Shown here piece by piece: positions 1-11,392 of a DNA stretch of 64,000 nucleotides; positions within the stretch are counted from its first letter, which is position 1; each line of letters begins with the position of its first letter. Source of the stretch: Spirometra erinaceieuropaei (Eukaryota > Platyhelminthes > Cestoda > Diphyllobothriidea > Diphyllobothriidae); NCBI GenBank assembly GCA_902702965.1, contig CACRXP010000114.1, positions 540,798-604,797 of the forward strand, read 5' to 3'. A model generated the notes under the pieces. It had not been told where the DNA came from, did not search any database, and was given only the letters and a program-made list of their open reading frames with translations. The translations under genes and the position numbers were made by a program.

Positions 1-1158
1 TGCATGGGCAGATGCGGCTGTGCGGACGCAGGTGTGCCCGAGCTGTTGTCGTGGAACTTCAGGTCAGTGCCTCTGGAACGGCTCACTGTAAAAGGGTGGA
101 TGACCTTGAGGCGACGGGGTCCAAAACAATGACGCCAGACCGATCATGATGGCTGCCCGCTACAAGTGTTTTGATATTGCGGCACTAGTAAAAGCTCCCC
201 GTATCTGCGGGCGATCAGTACCTGTATTGCAGAAATCTGCGAGGCGATCTCGTAGCCGCAGCAACCTACCGAGATAGACGTGACCCACAGAGCCTAGGAC
301 ACAATTCGTCGCAGTGCGAGACCATTTACTGAAACTTTGGAAGTTGTCTACAAGGTCTGTTTGCGACGATGGGAACAGCAAAAATACGTCGGCGAAATCG
401 GACGAAAATCAATGACCTTCCTACACGAGCACAGACTGGCAACTCAAAGGCTCGACCCGCTGTCGCACCAAGACTACGAAATCTTCCCCGTGTAGTCCAT
501 CATTATAGAATCAACAATGTCCGTGAGGCTTCAGCAAATAATCCAACTGACTCATAACCGTTGCAACGAAGACAATAGCACGGAACGTACAAAAGGGAAT
601 TTGGCTCTTCCCAACTGACGTTGTGCAGTTTTTTACATCTATCAAAGGGACTGCTGAAGGTGCAACTTGACTTAGGCCTGCATGCTACATCAAATAAATA
701 TCTTGGAGGCTTGTTAAGCTGAAGACAACGTTCACCATGATGAATTGGTTTTATAGCTTCAGAGTAAGAACTAAATGGGCGGCTATTGCGCCTGAGAATA
801 AGTCAACTCAAAACCGCTTTGCATGTGAAGTCCGCATGCCCTCCGATCTTGGAAAAAAACACCTTCACATGGGCTTCGTAACATTAGGAGGCGGCCTCAT
901 CGAGTGAAGAAAAAGTACCATTCCCCAAATCAGCGGAGGTCGCCAGGTTACTCATGAATGGGCTATTCAGTAAAATCGTCCTTAAAAGAGCTCCGCAAAG
1001 AGTTCACTTAGTTTTTCTAGAGCCAACATAAAATTGAACGGATCTCTATTATCACTTATGCGAGACCCTAGGCGCACTTACTGTAGTCCAGAGCACCTGG
1101 TCATGTGTGTGGCACGCGTAGACAGCTGTCCAACTATGTAAGTCACTGCGTTGAATCT
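1..1158. other. No recognised feature
   Basis: I see no convincing gene, RNA or known repeat in this stretch. The open frames are short and show no recognisable domain. Confidence 0.5.
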
Positions 1159-1514
1159 CATAACTGAATGGCTGACGGGTTCGAACGGTCGACTGGTGCA
1201 CGGGAGAGGGAAGGGAGAGTGAGGACGACATTGGAAACTATACCAATCAGGACATTTCTTAATATAATGAACTCGAGTCTATTGTGAGGCGCTAGCACCG
1301 GTGGCTTGAAGGGTGGCCAACTGATGAGGTAACTCGGCCCATAACTGGTTGGCTGACGGGTTTGGACGGTCGACTGGTGCACGGGAGAGTGGGGACGACA
1401 CTGGAAACTATACCTAAATTCCTTAATATAATGAACTCTACGCACCCGAGTCTATTGTGAGGCACTAGCACCAGTGGCTTGAAGGGTTGCCAACTGATGA
1501 GGTAACCCGGTCCT
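1159..1514. repeat. Tandem duplication, two units of about 180 bp
   Basis: Two adjacent units (about 1159-1338 and 1339-1514) both begin with an ATAACTG..TTGGCTGACGGG-like stretch and end with GATGAGGTAAC-CGG. They share the blocks around GGTCGACTGGTGCACGGGAG and CGAGTCTATTGTGAGGC, and differ by substitutions and small indels. It could be a minimal satellite or a local duplication. No coding potential was recognised. The next 338 bases (1515-1852) hold nothing I recognise. Confidence 0.85.
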
Positions 1515-1852
1515 CTTCTCAGAAAGGAGAGGCAGGCTGTGACGGCCCCCTATTCTTTGAATGGCCCTTATGACAATGTAACGCATGTAAGATCCGAGCC
1601 GCCCTCACAGGAGTCTGGAGCATGCGGAGTGGAAAGAACGTCGTGCGTGTGGAGCGCGTAGACGGTGTGTTCAGCCTTGTCAGCCGCTTCGTCCACGCCC
1701 ATCTTCCATCCTCTTGACAATGTCTTGCCATCGTACTAGGGTGAGTTAGTGAAGACAGTGTGTTAGATGCTGCGCGTAAGCCTGTCTTACTACAAACTAC
1801 AGTAATGTGCTTTCTCGTGAAATGTATGCCGAGATTCTGAAATGTGTCAGGC

Positions 1853-3240
1853 TCTATACTAGATAATGCTTTACTTGAATGAGCAGGACTGGAATTCAAC
1901 CGTAACCACCATGAAATCTCTGCTTGCATGGTTGTTGTTTATTTTCTCTCGGTGTATTTGTGCATTTGGGTAGCTAGTTGAGAAATAATAGCATTTTCAT
2001 TTCCTTGGACCAGAATGTTTAAACTGACGCATGACTTTTTACCGGGAAACTGATACGCTGGAAAGTGTGTTGGTTTTAATTATTTTCTTGGTTTGCGGCG
2101 TACTCCATAATGCTGCAGAAATAGGCAACATTGCAGTCAAATACGGTAGCATTATGGGAATTCACTTCTACTACCAAATACAGTCTTTAGGACGTATGGC
2201 GTGATTGAAAACTTCAGCGATTCAAGGCGCAGTTTACAGTAGGTGGACTAACTCATGAAATGCCAACCGAAATCCCGAAATGCGTTTTCGCTTCGAAAAG
2301 ACTAATTAAGTAGGGCTACAAAACTAATCCTCGTGCAGCATATTCATACAATAATTCAGTTACCACAGGGTGTCGGCCTTCGGACGAACTTCTTCTGGGC
2401 TGAATGCAAGAACTATAATCTGTAAAAAATGACTACTTATGTAGCATGCATTTTTCTCCTTGTTTTTCGATGCCCTTAAAAATTCGACTATATTTTATGG
2501 AAAACGTGCTTAAAAATATTCATTCTGTTGCTCATTCGGTAGAAAAATACATATTCCAATTTTATACTCGAAGGAAGGATATAATTAGGTTTTTAAAAGT
2601 TTCTAATTGTGAGCTTTTTTAATACTGTGAAATGGTCGTTCATAAAACGTCCTATATCTGCATTTAACAATGAGGCTTGTAAAGATAATAGTATGACTAA
2701 AATCTACTGCCAAATTTCATGAATCCCACTTGGTCTCTATTTAATACCGTAGAGAAACGTATGGCTTTCCGTACGCGGAAAATATACGGCTTGTAGTTTG
2801 GAAACCCTGAATCCAACTGTAACGGCAGGTCGGGGTTCAGAATTATTCGGGATTTGGAAAAGTTTTGAAAACCGCATTATACCCTTCCTTCGAGTATAAA
2901 CTTGAAAGAAGATGTAATTTTCCACCGAATGAACAAAATGTAAATATATTTATGCATGTTTTTCATGAAATATAATTGAATTTTAAAGGGCTTTGAAAAT
3001 CCCTTGGAAAAGTGCATGCTAATTAAGTAGTCATTTTTTGCAGAGCATAGTTTTTGCGTGCGGTCGGAAAGGTGTTCGTTCGAAAGCCAGCATCCAGATG
3101 TAATTGAATTATTATCGAATTATGCTGCATGATGATTAATTTTAAAACCCTACTTAAGTAATCTTTTCGAAACGAAAACGCATTTCAGAATTTCGGTTAA
3201 CATCTCATGGGTTAGCACACCTACTGTACATTGTATGTAC
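1853..3240. repeat. AT-rich dispersed repeat, copy 1
   Basis: This AT-rich block is closely similar to 16851-19386, starting at the shared string TCAGGCTCTATACTAGATAA. The first about 380 bases are shared with the second copy and are followed by a fold-back element (2237-3226). The short open frames inside it are not conserved between the copies, so they are unlikely to be real genes. Confidence 0.8.
2237..3226. mobile_element. Fold-back (MITE-like) element with long terminal inverted repeats
   Basis: The left end CAGTAGGTGGACTAACTCATG is mirrored at the right end by CATGGGTTAGCACACCTACTG. The inverted arms run roughly 2237-2600 and 2880-3226, including the mirrored string ACTCGAAGGAAGG / CCTTCCTTCGAGT, with about 280 bases between them. 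The dinucleotide TA flanks both ends (2235-2236 and 3227-3228), as expected for a Tc1/mariner-type target. No transposase is present, so it would be non-autonomous. The assignment to Tc1/mariner rests only on the TA and is tentative. Confidence 0.65.
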
Positions 3241-3885
3241 CCGCGATATACTAACTTTCAAAAAAGGCGCGTCCCAACAGCATCTACCGATTAAAATAGA
3301 CAAAACTCCCGTTCGATGAACTCGATTACCCAGGACATTAGCTCCACTCAAAGCTCAGACAGTATACAACATGCAGACGTCGACTGAGTTAACCAATTAA
3401 TTTAAAAAATGATCAGCATTTGTTCCCTTCATTAAGGCCTCCGAATACTCGGGATAAATACACACAAAGGTGGTAAGATAAGACTTTATTCATGAACGAG
3501 TTCATCATATCAAGGGTGAGTCTTCTATTGCTGAAAATCAGCAGACCAAACTCTTCAAAAAAGGCTCCAGATTATCTTCAGCACAAATCCCCATTAGATA
3601 AGAATCATTGAAGCATTTTCGAAGGCCTGGTCAGCGTTCTATGAGTTCTGATGTACGCTGCGTTTGGCTATGTTCCCTTAACCATCAGTTCCACTTATCT
3701 TTGCCGCTCTCCATTCCGCGAATTGTTGTGTTCTTTTTTGACCAAAATGACGCGATAAAATGCCTACTTTTGCGATTCCGCGGTCGACTCAGTCTGAAAG
3801 TCGTCGTCCCAAAGTCTTGTGCTCTCCGTTGGCTCAAAAATTCCCAGCGGTACTTTAAAAGTCGCTACCGGAGGACGCTGGGGAG
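3241..3885. other. No recognised feature
   Basis: No gene or repeat was identified. A 115-residue open frame ends in the following repeat (3886-4013), lacks any recognised domain and is probably fortuitous. Confidence 0.4.
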
Positions 3886-4013
3886 TGGGGGCGCTGGAGC
3901 TGACTGGCTGGCAGCAGAAACATCGCCGAAACACGTGGCTGAGATTATTGTCTAAGCACTGTCTACTAAAATTATACTACAGGTAGTAGGACCTGCCGGT
4001 AGAATTGGGAATG
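3886..4013 (+). repeat. Left direct repeat flanking a PLE fragment
   Basis: This contains CGCTGGAGCTGACTGGCTGG and TAAAATTATACTACAGG, which recur in the same order and orientation at 4986-5134. Relative to the right copy it lacks about 23 bases after ACACGTGGCT. It ends exactly where similarity to the PLE body begins (CACAAACGCAGTTGTG). Confidence 0.8.
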
Positions 4014-4975
4014 CCACAAACGCAGTTGTGTAAGGACGCTCTATCGGCGTGTCGAAACGTACTGCAGTGAGTCGGACGACAAGATTGCTGAACTACAATA
4101 CCTCCGACGGGTCTTCAAAGCCAATAACTACCCGCGCAACTTCCTCAACCGGTGCATACTCAAAAGGGACGAAAAACCTAACCGCATGGACACCAAAATT
4201 TGGCGAACGCTTGCATATGTCAAGAATGTTTCGGAAGCTGTCGGCCGCCTTCGCACTGGAGTCGTTTATCGGATCTGATACAGTTGCGGACAAAGCAACT
4301 ACGTCGGAGAAACTGGGAGACAACTCCGAACGCGTATAGCCGAACACCCTGCAGCGGTGCGGAAAAAATGATGCCAGCTATCAAGTTACAGCTCATTTGA
4401 CGAGATCCGGTCATACATTCAAAGGTGACGAGGTCGAAATTCTCGCAAGAGGTGACACCCGCGTGAGCCGGGAGCTGCTTGAGTCATGGTTTACTGGCGT
4501 CCAGTCCATCAACAAGTGCAATGATCTTCCCATTCCATACTCAGTGCTGAGACTTCGCCTAGGCGGAGTAATTGTCCACGCAAAGAGCGCACAGGTGAAC
4601 ACCTTTCCCAACACCAGGGTCAGCGCGTTAGATGGTGGAGAAATCATCACATTAGCATCTAACGCACGTGATGAAATTGCAACAATTTACGACGCGAATG
4701 TCGGCCATCACACCAGGTGCGACGATGCCGGATGAAGGCGGGAGCCTTGAATATTCATAGGTATGTGGTAGCATGGCTACTGCATCCTATAAATACTGCA
4801 GCCCCTTGTGCATGAACCACCCGTATCTGCTTTTGTCTCTGATGATGGGTTCAAGCAGGAATCCGAAACGTTAGACTACTAAAGCTCTTGTTCCAGCGAT
4901 CGTGTCGCCTTCTTCAAGACTGCCTCCTGGGACTCGTCTCTTCGTTTCTATTGGCAGAGTGCAAGTCACCGTGGG
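4014..4975 (+). pseudogene. Penelope-like element fragment (thumb, GIY-YIG C-terminus, 3' tail)
   Basis: This is colinear with the C-terminal half and 3' tail of the PLE at 23.6-26.0 kb. It starts in the RT thumb region and carries the post-GIY-YIG stretch (HTFKGDEVEILARGD then RELLESWFTGVQSINK, about 4400-4735). It ends in the typical tail with a TATAAATACTGCAG block, a hammerhead motif and TCTATTGGC. An internal deletion near 4255-4268 removes roughly the linker between GRLL and the GVLYRIW-like GIY-YIG start. The longer open frames in it lie in different frames, so it is not functional. Flanking direct repeats (3886-4013, 4986-5134) bracket it. Confidence 0.85.
4829..4885 (+). ncRNA. Hammerhead ribozyme motif in PLE tail
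   Basis: The core CTGATGA (4839-4845) is followed by one unpaired base, a GGGTTC..GGAATCC stem, then GAAACGTT (4865-4872). The immediate flanks GTCT and AGAC pair perfectly as inner stem I, and GCTTT pairs with AAAGC beyond an internal loop. Minimal hammerheads in PLE flanking repeats are established knowledge. The cleavage triplet here is GTT rather than GTC, so activity is uncertain. Confidence 0.65.
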
Positions 4976-4985
4976 GGGAGGGGAC

Positions 4986-5134
4986 GGGCGCTGGAGCTGA
5001 CTGGCTGGCAGCAGAAACATCGCCGAAACACGTGGCTGGGCTTTTATGTGCTACTCGTGTTGAGATCATTGTCTAAGCACTGTCTAATAAAATTATACTA
5101 CAGGCAGTAGGACTTGCCGGTAGAATTGAGAATG
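4986..5134 (+). repeat. Right direct repeat flanking a PLE fragment
   Basis: This is the second copy of the 3886-4013 sequence, with an extra about 23-base segment containing TATGTGCTACTCGTGTT. It lies just beyond the 3' end of the PLE fragment. It may be a long target duplication, or the end of a tandem PLE-associated unit. Confidence 0.8.
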
Positions 5135-7115
5135 TACAGCTATTCCGCAGAAGTTGATGCGCTCGACTCAGATGTCCATCGCGACTTCAGGGTTGCCATA
5201 AAAACGTCTTCTTCCTGTATTTCCCCCCATGTCTTTCTTCTGATGAGTTTCCAAATTCATATACGAGAAACCGCATAGAGGACGCTAGGGGGCTCAATGA
5301 GGAGCCGAACCCCTTGCGGTTGCGTCACATAGCCGAAGAAACATATATCTGGGCTTTCAGGCGGTACCTATGTCGGGAGTGTTGGTGCAATGAAGTGGCA
5401 CGCCTAGGCACGGACTCCCGCCGCGCCAGAAGCCTGTGGGGTCCCCCTCGCCTCTAGTCTTCCTAACTCTCTAATGACCCCCGACCAGGTGGTGAAGGAT
5501 GAGAGAGTGCGAGTCACCGTCCCTACTCCCACCCTGCTGCTGAGTACACGGTGGACATCGTAGGCAACAGCGCTCGAAATGTCATGTATCTGCGAGCCCT
5601 TAGTCATTGTCATATGCGCGGGCTACACATCGTCATCATCGTCAGTCTTGGGTTAATTGAGTGACGGCTAGTTTGGAAAGTTTAAGCACGCGTGAAAACG
5701 CACGTTGATTTTAAAAATTGACAAATTCACAAAATGCTTTAACTCCTGTATAAAAGGCACAAAAAATTACTTTTGTCGGGAAATATGAATAAATGTGCCC
5801 TGGCATCTAAAATAGACGGAAAAATACGAAATACATAGATAGCTTCTTTTGCCAAGATATACCCATCCAAAAACCAACAAGTAGAAATTGACCCGGGATT
5901 ATCTGCGCTGAAAATCACTCTGTTTGAAGAATTTCCGTCAATATGGATAGTCTATCAGGTTCGGCGCCTGTTGAAATACCTGTTTTTAGAACATACCGCG
6001 ATAATTTTCCAGGCAAAATTCTGAATAGTGGCCGCTGTTTCAGCTGCCAAATGAAGTGGCCAAACAGTAGGAGGACATGAGGCCACGAGATCTTATTCTT
6101 CGACCGACTAGACGACTGACTTTGAGCCATGTAACAGCGAAATCCGTCTGACAAAGATCACGCCAGACTTCGCGGTTATGGGATATTGGTAAGAGTTACA
6201 TTCGCAATACTCCCAACAACAAAGTGCTTGAGCGTTGCAAATCCTACCCCTAAGGAACAAAACGACAGTGGATTTGCGCAGGTATGATAAAAATGATCCG
6301 AGGCCGCGCAGGTCAATCTAATTGGAAGGCAGGGCAGAGCGTTTCATCGACCTTATTGCAGGATGGGGCCTACTGCTTTCGATTGGAGTTGACAGGTCAG
6401 TGACGCCAAATTAGTTACTTGTACCTCGTACGGCTATGATGGTTCCTGCTCTAGGCACCCCAAATAATGTCGCGGACTGTGTCTCCCCACGCGTGCCGAT
6501 CTGCTACAGCGAATCTGAGAAGCCCGGGCTACTCTGTCCTCCAGCGATAGAGACCAAATACCGGATGTTTACGCGCCATCTCCATGCCTGGAAGCAGGGC
6601 GGAGTTTTAACAGCAGCATGGGAATCATAAAACGAGCGAGGAAGAACGCCTGATGTTTTTCCTGAATCTCTAGATGTACTGCAACGTGTGTATGAACTGT
6701 TTCGTTTGAGACAACGTCGATGTGGTTCAGTTGGCAGATGATTTTCAAGCAAAGGTGGTGGAACGTCTTCAGTTTTCTTCAGTCTTTCAGCCGAACAGGA
6801 GGAACTACTAAACGGATATAAGGTAGCTATGAGTCCTTGTGGCGATGTAGGTATCACGTCAGGTCCACACGCTTCAAGAAAGGCAAAAAACTGCTAGCAG
6901 CCCGATTTGAGAGACGATCTGGCGTTGGCTGGGTAAATCCTTGCAAAGAAACCTAGCTTGAGCTGATCCAATCATTACGCTGTTGCTGTCTGAGGCGGTA
7001 AATTGCATTAGCTGTCCCGTGAACTGGGGACTTTAGTTAAGCTAATTTGTCATTACTTTTTCCATTGACTCGAGTTACAAAATAAGCCCGAGTATGTGGA
7101 TTCATAGTGTCGACA
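5135..7115. other. Mostly unrecognised; decayed GC-rich repeat near 5395-5640
   Basis: At about 5395-5640 the string GGCACGCCTAGGCACGGACTC and the following CGTCCCTACTCCCACCCTGCTG resemble the GC-rich repeat of 59-64 kb (compare 63455-63660). Nothing else was recognised. The open frames are short. Confidence 0.45.
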
Positions 7116-7125
7116 GTGTTGGGTT

Positions 7126-8201
7126 GCCAATAGGGGCTAGCAGGCGAGTTCCAGGTAACAGTTTAGCAGACGAAGATGCGACCACTGTAACAGGAAGTAT
7201 ATTGGCCTGACGTCTCGGATTCTCACTCGAACCCATCATCAGAGACAGTCGCAGATAAGGGTAATGTTGGCACAAGGAATGCAGTATTTATAGCGCGTAT
7301 TTGCCGTGGAACTACATGTTTTTCATAATTGACAGCTCCCGCGATCACCGCTTGGGGTCGCAGTTAATACGATTATGGCTTGTCTGTCCGCGTCCTAGTC
7401 GTTAATATCCGCAACTTGTGACGGCACGCCTGGGGGTGGTTCCGTAGGCGCCAGCCACCAGCGCTCTCTACCACCTTCGGTCATCTTGACTACGTCTTGA
7501 CACCGGATCCCGGTGGAGGAGAGAGTGTCACAAGTGCTGCGCAAGTCCAATTCATGCGCAAGCCACCGTCCCCCACCTCACCCCACTATGAAGCAGACGG
7601 TGAACATGGTCAAAATCAGCGGTCAAACTGTCAATTGCGAAGATTTCATTACCCGTGTTGAATGTTGGCGTGATAATTCCTCAGCAAATGGGCTCGCTGT
7701 TATTTGGATTGCTGTTCGTCCACCCCTCCCTACGGGATTGATTTCCCGGTCCAGGGAATGTCTCAGCACAGAATATGGTAACGGAAAGCCATTGTTGATG
7801 AACCATTTTGATGCGAGCAGCTTGCGACTCACCGGGTAATCGCCTCTTGCGAGAATTTCGGCCTCTTGAAACTTGAAAATATGGCCGGGTCCAGTCGACT
7901 GAGCCGCCATCCAAGAACTAACATCGTTCCTCCCCACCGCTGCTGCGTGCTCGTCCATCCGCGTCCAGAGTAATCTCCCAGTTTCTCCGACGTAGTTGCT
8001 CTGTCCGCAATTTCACAAAATCCAGTAAACGATCCCAGGTGTTTTCGGTCGTGGCAGTGAGTCTTTCGGCCTCATGACCTGGCGCCTGAGAGTTGTTTCC
8101 ACTACCCTTATCACTGACAGTCTCTGACGACGGGTTCGAGTGAAAATTCTAACTTATGGGCCAATAGACTTCTTGTTTCAGCGATCACATCTTCTTCTGA
8201 G
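7126..8201 (-). mobile_element. Fold-back PLE unit with 10-bp target-site duplication
   Basis: On the minus strand this has a full PLE 3' tail (7126-7430), a post-GIY-YIG and GIY-YIG coding remnant (about 7640-8095), and then an inverted short copy of the tail on the plus strand (8112-8201). The exact direct repeat GTGTTGGGTT at 7116-7125 and 8202-8211 flanks the whole unit, so both orientations entered together. The minus-strand coding remnant shows GHIFKFQEAEILARGD and RKLLASKWF. A GC-rich repeat fragment interrupts it. The hammerhead cores are mutated (GAGA for GAAA on the left, CTGACGA with GAAA lost on the right). Confidence 0.8.
7428..7640 (+). repeat. GC-rich repeat fragment nested in PLE
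   Basis: This segment interrupts the PLE between its tail and coding remnant. It matches 63470-63690 in order, with shared blocks ACACCGGA(T/C)CC..GGTGG.GGAG, GCTGTGCAAGTC-like, and GGTCGAACTGTCGCG-like. It is therefore a later insertion or exchange of the repeat family that dominates 59-64 kb. Confidence 0.65.
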
Positions 8202-8211
8202 GTGTTGGGTT

Positions 8212-9116
8212 ATCGTGACATCGAGACATGAAGGTGACTAGCACATAACCTTTTCTTGGCGCGAATGAGAGACGAACTTTCGGGCGTATGCGAAGGGGAA
8301 TATGATCTGGCCCATAACTGGGTCAGCTTTGTCCCCATACCTTAATCCGCTATCACGAACCCAGTTACAAAAACTTGAGTCAACTGCAGTTTAGTCATTC
8401 TTGCCGGACGTGGAAACATCGTTTGAATAGCAGGTTAACTGGTATTTTTGGGATGCTGTTACGACGCGTTGGTGAAAACCAGTCAGTTCTGGTCAACAAA
8501 AATCAATCAGTAATCAAGCTCAGAGCGGCTGATAAGGTAGTCGTTAGAAGTCTGGCCTGTCCCAGCATGATCATTTCATTCACTGGTAGTTATTACAAAA
8601 CCACAGATGGCAGGTTTTCAAGTGGTTTCTGGAGCTAGGAGCACAAGATTTTTTGCTACACTGGTCGGGAACTGGTTTTGACGCAGAGACAGAAAGCAAA
8701 GCTCGCCACTGACCGGTTTCCATGTGAGTAATGCATGGTTCGTTTGTTCCGAAGGCGCGATCGCCACACCTTTTCTACCAGGCGAGTCGGGCGGACCGCT
8801 GCGGTTGGGGAGAAAGCGAAAGTAGATCCTGGAAATTTTTATTTTCCAAAAGGCTGAGTAGGGTATTCGGACTTCAGACAGGTAGCAGATATACGACAGT
8901 TTGACAGTGCGCCCCACAGCATGGTGACTTGTGTTTGGATTTTACTCATCCACCTGGACCCGGTGATAGGAGAGTCGGCGACGGACTAGGGTGACATCCA
9001 CGTTGTGCTACGTGAGTGGCGACGGCGCATTTTAGCTGAATGAAGGCGTATGTTCGGGTTTCAGATGTACGCATGTGTAAGGAAGAAGGGGGCTGGTCGG
9101 GGATCGAGACTATATA
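8212..9116. other. No recognised feature
   Basis: No gene, repeat or RNA was recognised. Confidence 0.4.
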
Positions 9117-10080
9117 TTACTCTGCGCCTTCGAACATGTGCAGGAGTCCATAGTCAGAGATGATAGCAGCAGAGGAAGCGACAGTTATTGGGGGCATCAG
9201 CCAATGAACGGCCAGTAAACAGGTCAGAAAGTGACCGAACAGGGCTCTGTATGTCGTCGTAGTCGTCGCCGCCGCCGCCAGATCGATACATCGATCGGCC
9301 GAGTTTTCATCCGAGGCCCAGTCTTCAATCGATCCTCCGCTTGTCTTGTTTCCGACGGGGGCGATTACGCTGGCAGCTGCGAATTTGAAAGCATGGCCCC
9401 ATTCGAAGGTGTGGGCAACAACCTGCGATAATTCGTCACTCTGTCGCACAGCCGGCCTATGTCGGTTTATGCGCGATCCGAGCATGTGTACAGTCTGGCC
9501 TGTGTATTTACAGGGACAGTCTAGGAACGAGACGTGATACAATACCCCAGACTGTCCCATGACACTTATTCGGTCCTTTGTTTTTATGACCCAACTGCGA
9601 ATGGTATTTTAGGGCCGGTTTGCAATTCTAACACCCAGTCCCGCTGAAATAAGATCGGTCCCTCCTAAACGTTTTCAATGTACGGCAGAATATTCCATAT
9701 CCTTAGTGGCATTTCTGTCTAGGTCCTTCGGGGTGCGAACGACTTACAAACACCTTCGGATAACAATTTCGCATAAATCTGTCGCGGTGATATTGGATCT
9801 CGAATGCTTCTTCCTCTGGGTTGTCGCAGTTAGTCTAGACCCATTTGAAGAGCGGTTTCACACGGCTCAGTTTGCGAGCCACCGGATGCTTGCTGTGAAA
9901 ACTGAGAAGCTGCATGGCGTTCATTGCCCTCCTGTTGAGTGTTGAGCAGGCTATGCAAAAACTGCAGCATTTTGAGGACTTATTACACGGGCGGGTAACC
10001 AGCAGCCGCCTGGGTTGCTTGCTCGGGGTTGTTACCTCTGGCGCTTTGGGCAACGGTATGGAGGAGGACCCCAATTAACT
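9117..10080 (-). pseudogene. Penelope-like element relic (third family): thumb to GIY-YIG
   Basis: On the minus strand a thumb-like stretch (about 9835-9930; FHSKHPVARKLSRVKPLF) resembles the PLE motif NSNHPxxHKRSxVRTLF. Downstream, an open frame (9117-9560) carries a GIY-YIG-like domain: GVLYHVS, then KYTGQTVHMLGSRINRHRPAV, QVVAHTFEWGHAFKF and a Cys pair. The expected YVGQTGR is altered to YTGQTVH. Frameshifts separate the thumb and endonuclease parts and the palm with its YVDD is absent, so this is a truncated relic. The family differs from the 23.6-kb element. Confidence 0.7.
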
Positions 10081-11085
10081 GTCAGTAGACTGTAGATCGT
10101 GTGAGATGGGGTTTTATATTGGCATACACTTGCAGGCTGTTTCTGAAATTACACTGCCAACAACGATTACTTCTCACGACTTCTCACCTTAACTCAGAAT
10201 TCGTTATTTTGTGAAATTTGCTTTTTGTTCATTGTTTAATTACTACTCTCATTTGCGTTGTCGTACAATAGTGCAGGATAAGACTTTCGGCATAAATCCA
10301 GGGAATTTCTGTGCTTTCTTTCATTCTGTCGGCTTAGTGTCTAGCTTGATGCCCTACCCACGAAACCCCCTTTACCATAAATCTCGTATGGCACGATCCA
10401 CAATCTACTGACAGTTAAGTGGAGTCCTTCTCTCTACCGTTGCCCGGTCTTCTGCTACTGGCGTTCCCTATTACTTTCTCGTCAGTACCGTCGTGCGTAC
10501 GCATTTTAAGTACCCTGTCAGTAGTCCTTTCTCTGATGCATATCAGCCTCTTCCCTTCGATATAATGGCCGCGAATTCGTCCCCCCCCCACCCAACCTAT
10601 CACACTTTTCACCTCAAAAGGTGGCATATCGACAGTTGTCGGGGCCACTGGAATGAATAAACTCTGATTCTCACATTTACTTTCACGCCTGACAGTCCGA
10701 AACGGAACAATACATTGTCGAGTTTTTTCAAGCGGTGATTAGTTCCTGTCTGTATCATTTTGGGAAACCTGCTTCATGGCGAGAAGCAGGGCCGGGGAGC
10801 AGGAGGAGACGAGGGCGACTCCTAGCCACAATGACGCCAAAAAAGTCAGCAAATGCGTGTCTTTACGCCTATTTGTGACAATATAAGCTGTTGCGCATTG
10901 GCCATTTGTCTCTTGTAATGTCTCTAAAAATAAGTGACCACCGACAGATGCTGTAATAAACTTATGTCAAATGTCGGTACCCGACTCCATTGGACAAACC
11001 TAGTACCTCGACCAAAGGACTGAAATGCGTTATCACCCCATTACTTAGGTCTACGGCGTTTACACAAATAGAGGAGAACGATTCG
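10081..11085. other. No recognised feature
   Basis: No supported feature was found. Short open frames only. Confidence 0.4.
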
Positions 11086-11288
11086 CGGCCATATAACATG
11101 TGGCCAGAATTGCATTGCCGACAAAGACGAAAGGGACTGGAATGGCCATTTTTGGCTTATTAACTGTTGTCAGCCAGTCATACCCAACCCCAAGGTGTGG
11201 AACACCTGGGGCGCGAACCCGCGACCTGTTGGTTAGAAGTCCAACGCCCCTGACCACTGAGTCAGGGGCTCATTGTCCTCTCAGTTAC
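11086..11288 (-). repeat. tRNA-derived SINE (family 1)
   Basis: On the minus strand a tRNA-like head has box A (CTGACTCAGTGGTCAGGGGC), an anticodon-arm-like TTGGACTTCTAAC and box B (GGTCGCGGGTTCGCGCC). A SINE body follows (GGGTATGACTGGCTGACAAC, AATGGCCATTCCAGTCC, GTCTTTGTCGGCAATGC). The TTGGA-CTTCTAA arm resembles tRNA-Arg(TCT). The body shows this is a SINE rather than a tRNA gene. Confidence 0.8.
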
Positions 11289-11392
11289 AGCGTGCAGACC
11301 TTGACACGAAAATACCTTCCTAACCTTAGTCGGGAAGTAACTATGGAAGAGATGAAGTTCAGAAGACGAAGATGCGATCACTGGAACGAGAA

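Noticed and set aside
4049..4339. 96-residue frame starting MSKRTAVSR (also at 15457-15852 and 24277-24540 on the minus strand)
   Set aside because: It is an out-of-frame shadow of the PLE thumb/linker. The real protein similarity is in another frame.
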